This document shows positions 43,978-52,766 of a stretch of 64,000 bases of DNA, one piece after another. The notes below the pieces were generated by a model. That model was given only the letters and a program-made list of their open reading frames with translations. It ran no database searches and was not told where the DNA came from. The stretch lies in assembly GCF_023231945.1 (NCBI RefSeq), contig NZ_JAJLJH010000004.1, forward strand, positions 62,001-126,000. Reading direction: 5' to 3'. The stretch is from Scleromatobacter humisilvae. Its GTDB lineage: Bacteria; Pseudomonadota; Gammaproteobacteria; Burkholderiales; Burkholderiaceae_C. The translations under genes and the position numbers were made by a program. The first letter of the stretch is position 1. Each line of letters starts with the position of its first letter.

Positions 43978-44862
43978 ATGCCCCGTCCCGGAATCACCCC
44001 CGTCCAGTTCAACGAAGCCATGGCGGAATTCGTTTCCGCTGGGTCGTCACCCTCCAAGGTTACCCTCAAGATGCTGGCCGAGCGGCTGCCGGCCAGCAAC
44101 TCGACTTTGGTAAAAATGCGGAACGCTTACCTTGAAGCGCACCCCGAAACGAAACCAGTCGCCCGCGAGTTGCCAATCGACATCGTCGCCTCTATCGAGT
44201 CCTACGGCGACCGCCGCGAGTCCGTTGCTCGCGAGGAGCTTGGAAACCAGCTCGCGCAAGCCAAGGCAGCGGAAGTGGCACTCCTTACCGAAACCAAGGA
44301 ACTCGGCGATGAGCTCGAGGAGGTCCGGGCGACCTCGGCGCAGTTGGGTAGCCGCAACAGCGAGCTTACGGGCCAGCTTGAGCAGCAAGTGCGAGAAATC
44401 GCCGAGCTGAAGGACATGCTCTCCAAAGTCCAGGGGAGACTCTCGCTCACCGAGCGTGACTTTCACGCTGCCCAAGCAATCGCCCAGGCCGCCGATGGTC
44501 GCGTGCAGGAAATCCGGTCGTCGGCAGACCGCCAGATGGAGCAACTGCGAGCCGAATTGGCGCAGGCCCGTGCCGGCCAGGTGGATGCAGAACGGCGCGT
44601 GGCCTCAGCAGTCAGTGAAGCCGCCGCCGCTAAGGCTCACCTCGTGGGACTGCAAGAAGCGCAGGCGTCACGGCAGTCCCACCTCGACGAAGTCCAGGCG
44701 AGTGTTCGTCGCCTCGAGCCGGAGGCTGTGCGTGCCGCCGCGGCCGCTGCCGAGGTTGATGGTTTGAAGCGCGAGGTCGCGCGTCAGGACGAGACCATTG
44801 CGATGCTGCGTGACCTGTGCGCGAGGCCGGCTGGCGCGGTAGCCACGCCGGCGACGACGTAG
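43978..44862 (+). CDS. KfrA-like DNA-binding coiled-coil protein
   Basis: A 294-residue protein with an N-terminal KfrA-type DNA-binding domain (about 1-60: MPRPGITPVQFNEAMAEF and TLKMLAERLPASNSTLVKMR) and a very long alanine-rich coiled coil (about 85-270), as in KfrA of IncP plasmids. KfrA proteins bind their own promoter and help plasmid or ICE maintenance. The ATG at 43978 matches the family N-terminus; the ORF upstream crosses the promoter. Confidence 0.85.
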   Translation: MPRPGITPVQFNEAMAEFVSAGSSPSKVTLKMLAERLPASNSTLVKMRNAYLEAHPETKPVARELPIDIVASIESYGDRRESVAREELGNQLAQAKAAEVALLTETKELGDELEEVRATSAQLGSRNSELTGQLEQQVREIAELKDMLSKVQGRLSLTERDFHAAQAIAQAADGRVQEIRSSADRQMEQLRAELAQARAGQVDAERRVASAVSEAAAAKAHLVGLQEAQASRQSHLDEVQASVRRLEPEAVRAAAAAAEVDGLKREVARQDETIAMLRDLCARPAGAVATPATT

Positions 44863-44887
44863 AAGGCAATAGATTTCTTTGTGCTAG

Positions 44888-45672
44888 TCAAGCCGAGGCC
44901 CTGACGGCTTGCTTCGCAACGGGTTGGCCGTCGACATCGTTTGCAGAGCCCTTGCAGCCGCCCTTCCAGTTGGTGCAACCCCATAAATGGCCAGAGCCAT
45001 CCTTGTGCGCGATTCGCCTTAGGAAACCGAGCTCCGGGTCCTTGCAGGCCATGCATACGTGGGTCTTGTCCACCGCCTTGGGTGCCGGGCCGGCGTTTTC
45101 TCCGCCGGCTTGCCATCGACCTCGCGGATGGTCTTCTTGCAATTGGTGTTTGTGCAGCCGTAGAAGAACCCGTACTGCCCAGGGATGCGCTTCAGCGCCG
45201 AGCCACAGCCCTCCTTCTCGAAGCTGCCGAAGCAGGCGTGGTCGGTTACCTCCCACTCCACGCGTTCAGCGCGCAGCTTCTGTGGCGTCCCACCAGGGAA
45301 GTGCTCGGGCCGGAAGAACGACGCCGAGCGGCCCACCAGGTCATGCAGCCAAGGCTTGAGCTGCGCCATGAAGTCCGCGTGCGTAGAACGCCGGCGAAGC
45401 ACTTCATCGTTCCGCAGTTGCCACTCGGCCGTCATGTCGGGCGCCGTCATTTCGACCGGAAGCAGCTCGATGAGCTTGATGGCATCTTCGCTTGGGTTCA
45501 GGTTCTTGCCTTCCTTGAGCAGCGGCCCCTTCGTCTTCAGGCCGTCGATGATGGTTGCCCGCGTGGCATCAGTGCCAATGCCGGCGCCTTCCTTTAGGCG
45601 CTTCTTGACGCCTCGTCCTGGATGTGCTGGTGGATGTTCTTCATCACCTGGCCGAAGGCAGGCGATGCGCCT
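44888..45672 (-). pseudogene. Topoisomerase III (topB-like) remnant, frameshifted and truncated
   Basis: On the minus strand, pieces in different frames give the C-terminal part of a TopB-like enzyme: AFGQVMKNIHQHIQDE, then after a frameshift near 45605 VKKRLKEGAGIGTDATRATI (diagnostic topoisomerase III/I motif), LKTKGPLLKEG, LLPVEMTAPDMTAEW, then zinc-ribbon type CGSALKRIPGQYGFFYGCTN, and after a second frameshift (about 45090) a further zinc ribbon CMACKDPELGFLRR...CTNWKGGCKG ending at 44888. The 5' two thirds are missing. TopB is a backbone gene of many ICEs. Confidence 0.75.
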
Positions 45673-45922
45673 AAGGAAGAAAGTAGAAGGGTCAAGGAGA
45701 GAGTTCGGTCATGTCACTCCATGTGCGCAGGGCGCGCCAGGGCTCGAAGACAAGTAGAAGAAGAAGGAAATACAGCGGCCTGTTCGTCCGCACATCGCCG
45801 GCGCTGCCGCCTCGAAACGAGGCGAGCTGGCAGAAGCGACGCGCGAGGGTCGAGAGATGTATGCGTATTGCCACACACCTTCTATCCAGCCCGCATGAAT
45901 ATCCTCTCTCTCATGCATTGGT

Positions 45923-45952
45923 TTGACCAAACTAACGCGTATAGGATATACT
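45923..45952 (+). promoter_or_regulatory. Sigma-70 promoter of the PagP-like gene
   Basis: TTGACC (45923-45928), 18-base spacer, TATACT (45947-45952). It shares ACGCGTA-x-A-x-GATAT with the promoter at 62344. The 250 bases before it (from 45673) hold no gene. Confidence 0.7.
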
Positions 45953-46019
45953 ATGGGCACCGCTTGCTGAAGCGTCTTCGAGGGGAACACCTATCAACAT
46001 GCATTCCAAGGAGGTACCA

Positions 46020-46958
46020 ATGTCCACGTCAATCCAACGAACCATCCTCAACATCGCAGCCTCTTCGGCTGCCGTCCTTGGTGGTTCAGCTCATGCCGAA
46101 GGCGCGACTGATGAGTGGCGAGTCCTTGGGCCGGCGTTTAGCTATCATTTCAGCAAAGACGGCGCACTTCGCGTTCAGACGCCTCCGACGTGGTACTGCA
46201 CGGTCTCCGCGGTGAAGGCGCACGAAAACGCCGTCATCCAGTCGAACATCGTCTATACGTTCAAAACGACCAACCCCTTCGACGCCAAGAATTCGTTCGT
46301 TCCGACCGGTGCTCTGGCAGAAGCCGTCGGCAAGCCGTCGGGGTATGGCGGTCCGACCATCCCCGCCGAAGGTGGACTGGACTATAAGGCCACTGGCTCT
46401 CTCGCATACGACCCTGGTACCAAAACCGAGACGTACAAGAGTGCCACATGCGATTCGACGAACAATACCGGCCAGGTTCGCGCCTGGCACCAAGACAATC
46501 CAGCGTTCGGCTTGCAACGCGACTGGCGATACAGCGACCACGTCGATTTGGTCTACGCGACATTCGTGCGCGATTCTTACGGCACGCCATCGTTCATGGC
46601 AGCGGGCGGTCGCGAGTGGCCCATCGCTGCGCTGGGCACGCTCAGCGTCGATGGAGGGGTTGTGGCGGGGCTGTGGCGTCGCAGTGAGGCCACGGACGGT
46701 GGCTGGGCATTGGGGCGCCGAACGGTACCCTTCATCCTGCCTGCGCTCTCTATCAACGAAGAGAAGAGCGGTGTCGGTGTCAACATTGCCTTCGCGCCGA
46801 AAATTGTCGTCAAGGGGAAAATTTGGAACGCCACACCGACGATGATGTTTCAGCTCACCTACCTCATTCAGAAAACCGAGTCGGTGGGCTTGACGGGAGT
46901 CAGTCTGGGGACGTCGCCAGAAGGCGGGGCGCAAGCCAGCGTTGGATACGCCTTCTAG
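46020..46958 (+). CDS. Secreted protein with PagP-like beta-barrel half
   Basis: A 312-residue exported protein: signal peptide (MSTSIQRTI to AHAEG), a middle region with two Cys (YCTV and SATCDS), and from about residue 150 a pattern resembling the PagP barrel: FGLQRDWRYSDHVDLVYATF, FVRDSYGTPSFMAAGGREWP, GVVAGLW, VPFILPALSI, ending YAF. ATG 46020 has a perfect AGGAGG 6 bases upstream, better than ATG 45999. PagP itself transfers palmitate to lipid A; here the barrel similarity is distant and the function inferred. Could be cargo that remodels the new host's surface. Confidence 0.62.
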   Translation: MSTSIQRTILNIAASSAAVLGGSAHAEGATDEWRVLGPAFSYHFSKDGALRVQTPPTWYCTVSAVKAHENAVIQSNIVYTFKTTNPFDAKNSFVPTGALAEAVGKPSGYGGPTIPAEGGLDYKATGSLAYDPGTKTETYKSATCDSTNNTGQVRAWHQDNPAFGLQRDWRYSDHVDLVYATFVRDSYGTPSFMAAGGREWPIAALGTLSVDGGVVAGLWRRSEATDGGWALGRRTVPFILPALSINEEKSGVGVNIAFAPKIVVKGKIWNATPTMMFQLTYLIQKTESVGLTGVSLGTSPEGGAQASVGYAF

Positions 46959-46968
46959 TTCGCACTAA

Positions 46969-46988
46969 TGTGCGACAATACACCCACA
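46969..46988 (+). promoter_or_regulatory. Operator-promoter of the HTH gene at 47013
   Basis: TGTGCGACAATACACCCACA, one of four related palindromes in the island (others at 50215, 50621 and 63628). GACAAT within it serves as -10. The outer half-sites are TGTG and CACA; the right arm is imperfect. Confidence 0.6.
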
Positions 46989-47012
46989 TATAGAAGAGTA
47001 TCGGAGGTGACA

Positions 47013-47807
47013 GTGGTACATGCGCTACTCGCAGTGACCAACGTGGAGTCGAGCGCGAGTCCACCTCATCCTCGTGACGTACGCGCGTTGCGTGTGCGGC
47101 TTGGTGCGCCGATTTACGCGATGGCGCGCGCGGCTGGGTACCAGACCAAACGCAGCTGGTGGCTCGTCGAGGAGGGGAGTGTCGAGCTGGCTCCGTGGCG
47201 CTGGCAGCTCGTGCTCGAAGCGGCAGGGCGAGGCGAGCTGGCAAGGTCGGAGGTGGCGGCAGGCAAGACGCGGCAAAATGTACAGGTAAGCGTCGACGAG
47301 ATGCTCTGGGTGACGGAGGAGCGCCGCCTCGACGTTGCGCAGGCCATCGAGAGCCTGATGTACGTCTTCGAGCTCAGCTCAAACGAACTGGCCGAGAAGA
47401 GTGGCGTGACCCATCGGATGCTGGGGTTGGTACTCGGTGGGCGCTCTCGCAAGCAGATGACGAGCAAGCGCATTGCTTCAATCGAAGCTGCACTGCTCGA
47501 GATGAAACGGCAGGCTGGTGATGCGAGGCTGGCGTTTGACCGAGAAGTCCGTCTGTCGACGGAGGCGCTTCGAGAGTTGTGCACAGGTGCTCGTGTGTCG
47601 CAAGAGTGCGCTGGTCGGTGGGCTGCGCCAAACAGCGTGTCACCGGCCGCCCTGATGTCGGCTTATGAATGCGGGACGGTGCGGATGACGAATGAATCCG
47701 CCACCCGCCTGGCCGACCAGCTGCTCATGCATTGCCAGGTCGTCAATTCACATCCGGCATGGGCCGTCCTCGCGGACCCCGCTGGACAGGCGAGCTCGAA
47801 AAAGTAG
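47013..47807 (+). CDS. HTH protein, possible regulator of the island
   Basis: A 264-residue protein with two helix-turn-helix-like segments: VRALRVRLGAPIYAMARAAGY (about 18-40) and LSSNELAEKSGVTHRMLGLVLGGRS (about 115-140), the latter clearly XRE-like. The GTG start at 47013 has GGAGG 5 bases upstream. The ATG at 46968 lies inside the promoter, upstream of the transcript start, so cannot be used. Autoregulation through the TGTGCG palindrome is suggested. Confidence 0.65.
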   Translation: MVHALLAVTNVESSASPPHPRDVRALRVRLGAPIYAMARAAGYQTKRSWWLVEEGSVELAPWRWQLVLEAAGRGELARSEVAAGKTRQNVQVSVDEMLWVTEERRLDVAQAIESLMYVFELSSNELAEKSGVTHRMLGLVLGGRSRKQMTSKRIASIEAALLEMKRQAGDARLAFDREVRLSTEALRELCTGARVSQECAGRWAAPNSVSPAALMSAYECGTVRMTNESATRLADQLLMHCQVVNSHPAWAVLADPAGQASSKK

Positions 47808-47910
47808 CAATCGAAGCCACCCCGAATGTTCGACTGGCGTTGAACGACACAGCTCTACTTGTCCACCGTGCTGTCCAAGCATACGGTGGACATCTTATTG
47901 GTGCCGCCGC

Positions 47911-47939
47911 TTGACCAAGCGCCACTAGTAGTATATACT
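47911..47939 (+). promoter_or_regulatory. Sigma-70 promoter of the small membrane protein gene
   Basis: TTGACC (47911-47916), 17 bases, TATACT (47934-47939), in the context TAGTAGTATATACTG, which recurs on the minus strand near 58360. Confidence 0.75.
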
Positions 47940-47964
47940 GTAAGCAACATGAAGGAGCAGCACT

Positions 47965-48171
47965 ATGAAAACCGTTGACTGGACGAACGACTACCGAATC
48001 AATCGTGCGCTGACTGCCGCGGTCGAGGTTGCCGTGGCCGTTGGCAAGTCGCTTATGACCGGGCTGGCGATTCTGATTCTCTTGACTGGTGTGAAGACGT
48101 TTCGCGGAGCCGCTTGGGTTCTTGGGGGCGCGGTGATTTTCATCTCCGCTGTAGTGGCTGTAGTGCTGTAA
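47965..48171 (+). CDS. Small two-helix membrane protein
   Basis: A 68-residue protein with two hydrophobic helices (SLMTGLAILILLTG and AWVLGGAVIFISAVVAVVL). AGGAG 8 bases before the ATG and a textbook promoter upstream support it. Followed after 10 bases by the next gene, so an operon of two. No known family. Confidence 0.68.
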   Translation: MKTVDWTNDYRINRALTAAVEVAVAVGKSLMTGLAILILLTGVKTFRGAAWVLGGAVIFISAVVAVVL

Positions 48172-48181
48172 GGAGGGAATC

Positions 48182-48949
48182 ATGAAGGCGCAGGCATGCA
48201 ACATCAATCAGGAGGTCGGCAGGGTACTGGCAGGTCTCGATATTGGTGACCGCCTGACCTGCGTGGACTTCCTTCGGCAGCATCTGGGCGTCGAGGCGTA
48301 TGTCGAAGTGCGTACATCGAAAGACGGGATGCTGAACCGGCTTGCGGGTGAGCTCAGGGACAAGCTGGAGCGCGACTGGTACCTCAACGCGGAGCGCATG
48401 GGTGATGTCGAGCAGCTGATGCGTGACATCCTGGAGCGTGCCTACGATGCCAAGGCGGCGAACGTCGTGGCGAGCTACAAGCTCGTCGACGATATCCGTG
48501 ACCAAGAGCGCATGAGGCAAATCATCGCCGCTCGTCACCGGAAGGAGCGTGCGGAGAAGCTCGGCGCGGAAATCCTTGGGGGGAAAAATGAGCGGCTCGC
48601 TCGTCGTGATGACTTCATGGAGGGCAACGTGATGGCGTACCGCCGCAAGCGCTTCAACGAATACCTGAAGCAGATGGAAAAGATGTATCGCGGTGACGAC
48701 GGGAATGGCCTGGCCATTTCCTCGATGCTGTTCATGGGTGACATCAAGGGCGCCATGGCACTCTACCGGTCGCTGCCGGCGGAAACCAAGGACGCGAACC
48801 CGCTGATGCAATCGGCCATCTTCATTGCCGAGGCGTTCATGACGAAGCCGCAGGCTGGCACCTCGAGCGTGCTCGGCGTCGAGGTCGGAAGCGCTTTCGA
48901 GTACGAAAGCCCTTTCACGATGAGTGCGCCGAGCCCGTACGCGCACTGA
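48182..48949 (+). CDS. Hypothetical helical island protein
   Basis: A 255-residue cytosolic, mostly helical, charged protein. Features: a Cys near 6 and 21, KLERDWYLNAERMGDVEQLMRDILERAYD and a Glu/Arg-rich central part (QERMRQIIAARHRKERAEKLGAE). AGGAGG precedes the ATG. The strong terminator at 48969 follows. I do not recognise the family. Confidence 0.65.
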   Translation: MKAQACNINQEVGRVLAGLDIGDRLTCVDFLRQHLGVEAYVEVRTSKDGMLNRLAGELRDKLERDWYLNAERMGDVEQLMRDILERAYDAKAANVVASYKLVDDIRDQERMRQIIAARHRKERAEKLGAEILGGKNERLARRDDFMEGNVMAYRRKRFNEYLKQMEKMYRGDDGNGLAISSMLFMGDIKGAMALYRSLPAETKDANPLMQSAIFIAEAFMTKPQAGTSSVLGVEVGSAFEYESPFTMSAPSPYAH

Positions 48950-48968
48950 CGCGCAACCAGCAACAGTA

Positions 48969-48992
48969 AAAGCCCGGCCACCGCCGGGCTTT
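48969..48992. terminator. Bidirectional terminator between convergent genes
   Basis: AAAGCCCGGC / GCCGGGCTTT with a 4-base loop. Confidence 0.85.
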
Positions 48993-48993
48993 C

Positions 48994-49464
48994 CTACGTC
49001 TGAACCAGCGCCTTGGCCTTCAGGTCGGCGAGGACAGCGGCCAGGTCAGGCTCGAAGCTCCAGCGCACGAACGAGAATTCCACCCATTCGCGCAGCGATG
49101 CCTTGGTGTGGTGAACGAGCTCCTCACCCGTCCATCCGTTGACGCGCATCACGTGCCGGTGCATGCGCTCCGTGAGGCGAAGCTTGTCGGCCATCCCCGG
49201 ATGTTTGGCGAGATGGCAGAGCCAGCAGAGCGCGATGGTGCGCACGAGCACCTGGCGCGATGTGGCAACGTCCCAGCGCCAGACTTCATGAGTTTCGAGC
49301 GGGTGCTCCTTGATAGGGGGAGCGTTGCAGATTTCACACCGGCCGCAGGCCAGCCGTACGGTGAGCTCCTTGATGGCCCTCCACTGAGACTTCGTGCCGG
49401 CTGAGCGCAGGTTCACGCCATGCGCGCTTTTTGGAACGAGCTCGATGAGAAGGGGCGCCGTCAT
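48994..49464 (-). CDS. HNH-like zinc protein
   Basis: A 156-residue protein with a compact HNH-like core: CGRCEICNAPPIKEHPLETHEVW, then LCWLCHLAKHPG, i.e. CxxC...H...CxxCH with ExHE. The N- and C-terminal parts are helical. Nuclease activity is likely but untested; phage and ICE often encode such proteins. Its ATG overlaps the stop of the upstream gene (ATGA), so the two are coupled. Confidence 0.7.
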   Translation of the reverse strand: MTAPLLIELVPKSAHGVNLRSAGTKSQWRAIKELTVRLACGRCEICNAPPIKEHPLETHEVWRWDVATSRQVLVRTIALCWLCHLAKHPGMADKLRLTERMHRHVMRVNGWTGEELVHHTKASLREWVEFSFVRWSFEPDLAAVLADLKAKALVQT

Positions 49465-50171
49465 TGCGACGCCTTCTGCGGGAGGAACCTGCTCAGAACG
49501 GATTCGAGCTCGCTCGGGGTGTCGCCGCGCAGCTGAGCGAGTTCCGCAGCTGCCGCGGCGCGAGCATCCTCGCCGGCGGCAGGGGTCGACGCGATATCCG
49601 GCTCAGACCATGGCGTAGCCGCCGAGGGACTGGGAAGCGCCGGCTCCTCGACCGTGAGCGTGGGCGAAACGCTGGCGCTGGGGGTGACCACGCCAACGCT
49701 TGCGTCATGAGCAGCCAGGGCGTCCCGACCGATGGTAGCGCTGGTTGCGATGGCCTGTGCCGAGGCGGCCCGTCTGGCGCGACGCGAGTACCAGGAGCGC
49801 AGGGTGGTGTCCTTACAGTCAACAAGCGAGGGGTCGATGCCCTTGATGGCGTCCAGAATTTGAACCCACGTGTAGACGCCGCCGTCGTTGCGCGCCGGGT
49901 CGCGAAGCTCGTTCACGAGCTCAAGGTGCGGGTCGAGCGGGTTGCTGACGCCAGGCACAACCGTGTCACGGACGGCTTCAGCGTGCCGCTTGGTCAGCCA
50001 CATGCGCAAGTTATCCGGCGAGACCTCGATGGCAAACCGGCGCTGAATCGAGTTGGCTAGGTGCCGATGCGTCGGCCGCGGACTGCCTACAGCCATTGCG
50101 AGCACCTCGGCGGCGATGGCATCCAGTGCCTTCGAGACAGTAGCTGGCGGAGTCGCATAAGCAGCGGGCAT
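49461..50171 (-). CDS. Hypothetical protein with HTH-like N-terminal half
   Basis: A 236-residue protein. N-terminal 60 residues: PTHRHLANSIQRRFAIEVSP and NLRMWLTKRHAEAV read as a helix-turn-helix; a second such element may be in ILDAIKGIDPSLVDCKDTTL. A long Ala/Ser/Thr/Pro linker follows. Start ATG 50171 has AGGAG 7 bases upstream. It is the first gene of the pair with the HNH-like protein and reads from the palindromic promoter at 50215-50242. Confidence 0.62.
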   Translation of the reverse strand: MPAAYATPPATVSKALDAIAAEVLAMAVGSPRPTHRHLANSIQRRFAIEVSPDNLRMWLTKRHAEAVRDTVVPGVSNPLDPHLELVNELRDPARNDGGVYTWVQILDAIKGIDPSLVDCKDTTLRSWYSRRARRAASAQAIATSATIGRDALAAHDASVGVVTPSASVSPTLTVEEPALPSPSAATPWSEPDIASTPAAGEDARAAAAAELAQLRGDTPSELESVLSRFLPQKASQ

Positions 50172-50214
50172 GGCGTTGGCTCCTTTCAAGGGCGCTACGT
50201 GGCACATATGATAA

Positions 50215-50242
50215 TGTGCGACAACACACGCACATGTGTCAA
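50215..50242 (-). promoter_or_regulatory. Operator inside the minus-strand promoter at 50.2 kb
   Basis: Perfect palindrome TGTGCG-ACAACACA-CGCACA (50215-50234) between TTGACA (minus, 50242-50237) and the -10 region (CACATT). The best copy of the island palindrome. A repressor bound here would sit in the promoter spacer. Confidence 0.7.
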
Positions 50243-50439
50243 GCAAAACCGTGTTGTTGCGCTGTGAAGCGAAGCAAACGGCTATGTGGCACTGGTGTGG
50301 CAGGCCCGAACAAAACGTCAGGCAAATCGGGACTGCCTCTCCTATGGAGAAGTACTTGGGAATGCCGAAAAGACCAGCCATACATGACGCCCTATTGATT
50401 CGTTGAGCGAAGGAGCTGCTGGTGGCGTTGCTCATCGTT

Positions 50440-50600
50440 GCATCCCCCTCTCACAAAGCCCCCAGACAGCCATAACCCAACAAGCAAAACCAACCCGACC
50501 AAACGTACCAATCAATGTCAACAACAGAGCCGAGAGCGTCAACAAAAACCAATGTCACCAACCCAACGAAATCAAAGGCTTAGCGCAACCAAGGGGCGCA
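50440..50600 (+). other. C- and A-rich, G-poor stretch without gene
   Basis: Within the 488-base gap 50172-50659 the plus strand is strikingly C/A-rich (many CCAAC, ACAAC, CAACC units) and poor in G and in structure, unlike flanking DNA. This is the composition of Rho-utilisation (rut) sites. It precedes the operon promoter at 50603, so it could insulate the operon from read-through. Inference. Confidence 0.4.
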
Positions 50601-50602
50601 AC

Positions 50603-50638
50603 TTGCTGTTAACAGGCTAATGTGCTACAATGGGCACA
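50603..50638 (+). promoter_or_regulatory. Promoter-operator of the five-gene operon
   Basis: TTGCTG (50603-50608), 17 bases, TACAAT (50626-50631); the -10 lies inside the palindrome TGTGC-TACAATGG-GCACA (50621-50638), related to the copies at 46969, 50215 and 63628. Confidence 0.7.
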
Positions 50639-50659
50639 CACAGGCGAATCCACAGGAGC

Positions 50660-51391
50660 ATGACCGAAACCATCACCCTCCCGAGCCCACAACCCATCTC
50701 ACCGAATCCGCTGCATGCAACGGCACCGGTGACGATGGAAGCGGAATCTCACATCCAGGCCCGGAGCAGCGAAGCCGGTGAAGAGCCCCACGGCACCAAT
50801 GGCTCAGCCCCACCGATTTCGGAAGGTATGCCTGTCGCTGGTGTCGGTGAATCGGTCAGTGAATCCGTGGACTCCGAAGCTGGCGCCAGTGGAATGCGCA
50901 ATCCAAAAATCCAACGAAGCCGGAAGCGTTCAACCCGACATCTCGAGGAACTTCAACGGCGCCAAGCTGACCTGGTGAAGCCGGAGAAGAAGACGGAGCC
51001 GATTCCGGGGACTCGCCTGGAGCCGTCACTGAGCGCGCGATGGGAATCCGCGGTGAAGGACTCCGGACTCAGTAGCTCTGGCCTGGTCTATGTCGCCGTA
51101 GTGGAGTACCTCGAATCCGTGGAGCAGCGCTCCATCCTGGGCCAAATGCAGGGGGTGGCTCGACTCGTGGCCGATACTGGCAATGCATTGCTCGGCTCGA
51201 TGGACGAAGTCCGGGCTCGGCTTGCTTCACTGGACTCGGTGGCTGCGCAGCTCAAGGAAACGGTGGAACTGCAGGAGGCCAGGTTCATCACGGCCGAAGA
51301 CGTTGAGGGGATGCTTGACCGCATGCTCAGCGGCGCTGATGAAGAGTCCGATGCCGATGAACAAGACACGCAACCGGAGGGGGCTCAATGA
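50660..51391 (+). CDS. Operon gene 1: hypothetical protein with C-terminal coiled coil
   Basis: A 243-residue protein. The first 90 residues are low complexity (Pro/Ser/Glu), then a basic stretch (RNPKIQRSRKRSTRHLEELQRRQ), then a helical C-terminal half with regular heptads (about 165-215). It may bind DNA or a partner. ATG 50660 is close to AGGAG; ATG 50630 is inside the promoter and excluded. First gene of an operon in which every following start overlaps the previous stop by 4 bases. Confidence 0.62.
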   Translation: MTETITLPSPQPISPNPLHATAPVTMEAESHIQARSSEAGEEPHGTNGSAPPISEGMPVAGVGESVSESVDSEAGASGMRNPKIQRSRKRSTRHLEELQRRQADLVKPEKKTEPIPGTRLEPSLSARWESAVKDSGLSSSGLVYVAVVEYLESVEQRSILGQMQGVARLVADTGNALLGSMDEVRARLASLDSVAAQLKETVELQEARFITAEDVEGMLDRMLSGADEESDADEQDTQPEGAQ

Positions 51392-52059
51392 AGCCGATGA
51401 ACAAATCCATGGCATCGAACAAGGGTTCTGTCATCGCATTCAGACCCGACCTCCTGTGCTACCGCGATGCCGCAATCATGGCCGGCGCCGGTGTGGTGAC
51501 GATGAGTGCCGGGGCCTGGACCGGTTTCGTCAAGACCGGCGCCGTCCTGCTGGTTGGTGCCGGAGTCCTGGCGTATCGTTGGTATCGGGAAGGTCAACGC
51601 CGGGGCCGGGGCTTTGTCGTCGAAGACGAGGTGGTTGCCGGACTACAGACTCAGTGCGATGCACGCGGGTGGAAGCTGCAGCGAGACATGTGGTTCGACG
51701 GTCTTGGCAACCTGGATGCCGTCATCACCACGGACTCGATGGTTTGCATCCTAGAAATCAAGTCCTATGGCGGGTTGACGATTCGCAGTGGACGTGTTGT
51801 TCGCACCAATCGTGATGCGACGCCGGCGGACAAGGAGCTGCGTCAGGCTCAGAGCCAGGCGAGTCGTGTCAAGGCGCTTATGAAGTCCTCCACGAGACCG
51901 GTGCTGCCAATCCTGTGGTGCCCCAAGTCTCGCAAGGAGGCTGGTGTCGTTCACGCTGGAGTCCTGTTGGCGAACGGCGCCGTGGACATGATGGTCGAAA
52001 TCATTGCCGAGATGGATTCGCAGGTCAGTGCTGCTGGCGCCGGTAAGGGCGGACGATGA
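51388..52059 (+). CDS. Operon gene 2: NERD-domain nuclease-like membrane protein
   Basis: A 223-residue protein: two hydrophobic segments (about 30-65), then a NERD (nuclease-related) domain with WKLQRDMWFDGLGNLDAVITTDSMVCILEIKSYGG, i.e. the D...ExK catalytic core of the PD-(D/E)xK fold, followed by QAQSQASRVKALM. NERD proteins are found in bacterial defence and DNA processing. Stop and start overlap both neighbours. Confidence 0.78.
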   Translation: MKPMNKSMASNKGSVIAFRPDLLCYRDAAIMAGAGVVTMSAGAWTGFVKTGAVLLVGAGVLAYRWYREGQRRGRGFVVEDEVVAGLQTQCDARGWKLQRDMWFDGLGNLDAVITTDSMVCILEIKSYGGLTIRSGRVVRTNRDATPADKELRQAQSQASRVKALMKSSTRPVLPILWCPKSRKEAGVVHAGVLLANGAVDMMVEIIAEMDSQVSAAGAGKGGR

Positions 52060-52766
52060 AATTGGGCGCATCGTTGGTGCTCGCGAACCCTGTCGGGCCC
52101 GCGCCAGTCGTCCACCCCAACAGCGAAGCTGTCAATGCCTTCGGCCCGGCGGGCCTCCGTGGGTCGCTCCGCTCCCAAGTGCAGTGGAAGGGAGAGAACG
52201 GCCAGGCTGCTCGCCTGCCCGTTCTCTCCTTTGTCCAGCCCGCCCTCCTTGAGCTTGCCGCCAACGAGCGGCATGCGGTGTCGGCTGTTTGTATTGCGAT
52301 GCACAACCTCCCCTCCGACCTGACTCGCCGGGTGGAACGAGTTCCCTGCACCTTCATCGATGCCGGTCTTGAGTTCCCCGATGCCGGTCAGATTTCACTG
52401 GTCTCGCTGATGGTCACTGGTCTCGGCCTGGCTCGGCGCATTCCTTGTGGTTATGGGATTCCGGGTTCGGTCTTCAGGAAATCGGTCCAACAGGGTGAGA
52501 GGAGCGGTGGGCAAGTCCGCACCGAGCGTGTCGGGCGTCCACACGCGCGAGCTTGTGGGCGGGGACTTGTCCACGGCGTGGGAGCGGGGCTCCGCTTCCC
52601 GTCTTCGGTTCATCGAGTCCGTACCGCTTTGGCTGTTGCGGCCTTCGGCCTCCCATCTTCTGCCAGCCCGCCTGAACTGCCGCAGGCTGCCATCGAGCAG
52701 CCGAAGGCTGTCCTACCCCCAGACACGCCAGACGCACAACCCGCCATGCAAGGAGGCCTCGTTTGA
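52056..52766 (+). CDS. Operon gene 3: hypothetical protein
   Basis: A 236-residue frame that overlaps its neighbours by 4 bases on each side, which argues that it is translated. N-terminal half has ordinary composition (ANERHAVSAVCIAMHNLP); the C-terminal third is Arg/Pro/Gly-rich and could be poorly structured. No family recognised. It is the weakest of the five operon genes. Confidence 0.5.
   Translation: MKLGASLVLANPVGPAPVVHPNSEAVNAFGPAGLRGSLRSQVQWKGENGQAARLPVLSFVQPALLELAANERHAVSAVCIAMHNLPSDLTRRVERVPCTFIDAGLEFPDAGQISLVSLMVTGLGLARRIPCGYGIPGSVFRKSVQQGERSGGQVRTERVGRPHARACGRGLVHGVGAGLRFPSSVHRVRTALAVAAFGLPSSASPPELPQAAIEQPKAVLPPDTPDAQPAMQGGLV

Noticed and set aside
46968-47012. ATG at 46968 as start of the HTH protein
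   Set aside because: It lies inside the -10/palindrome, upstream of the expected transcript start; GTG 47013 has GGAGG.
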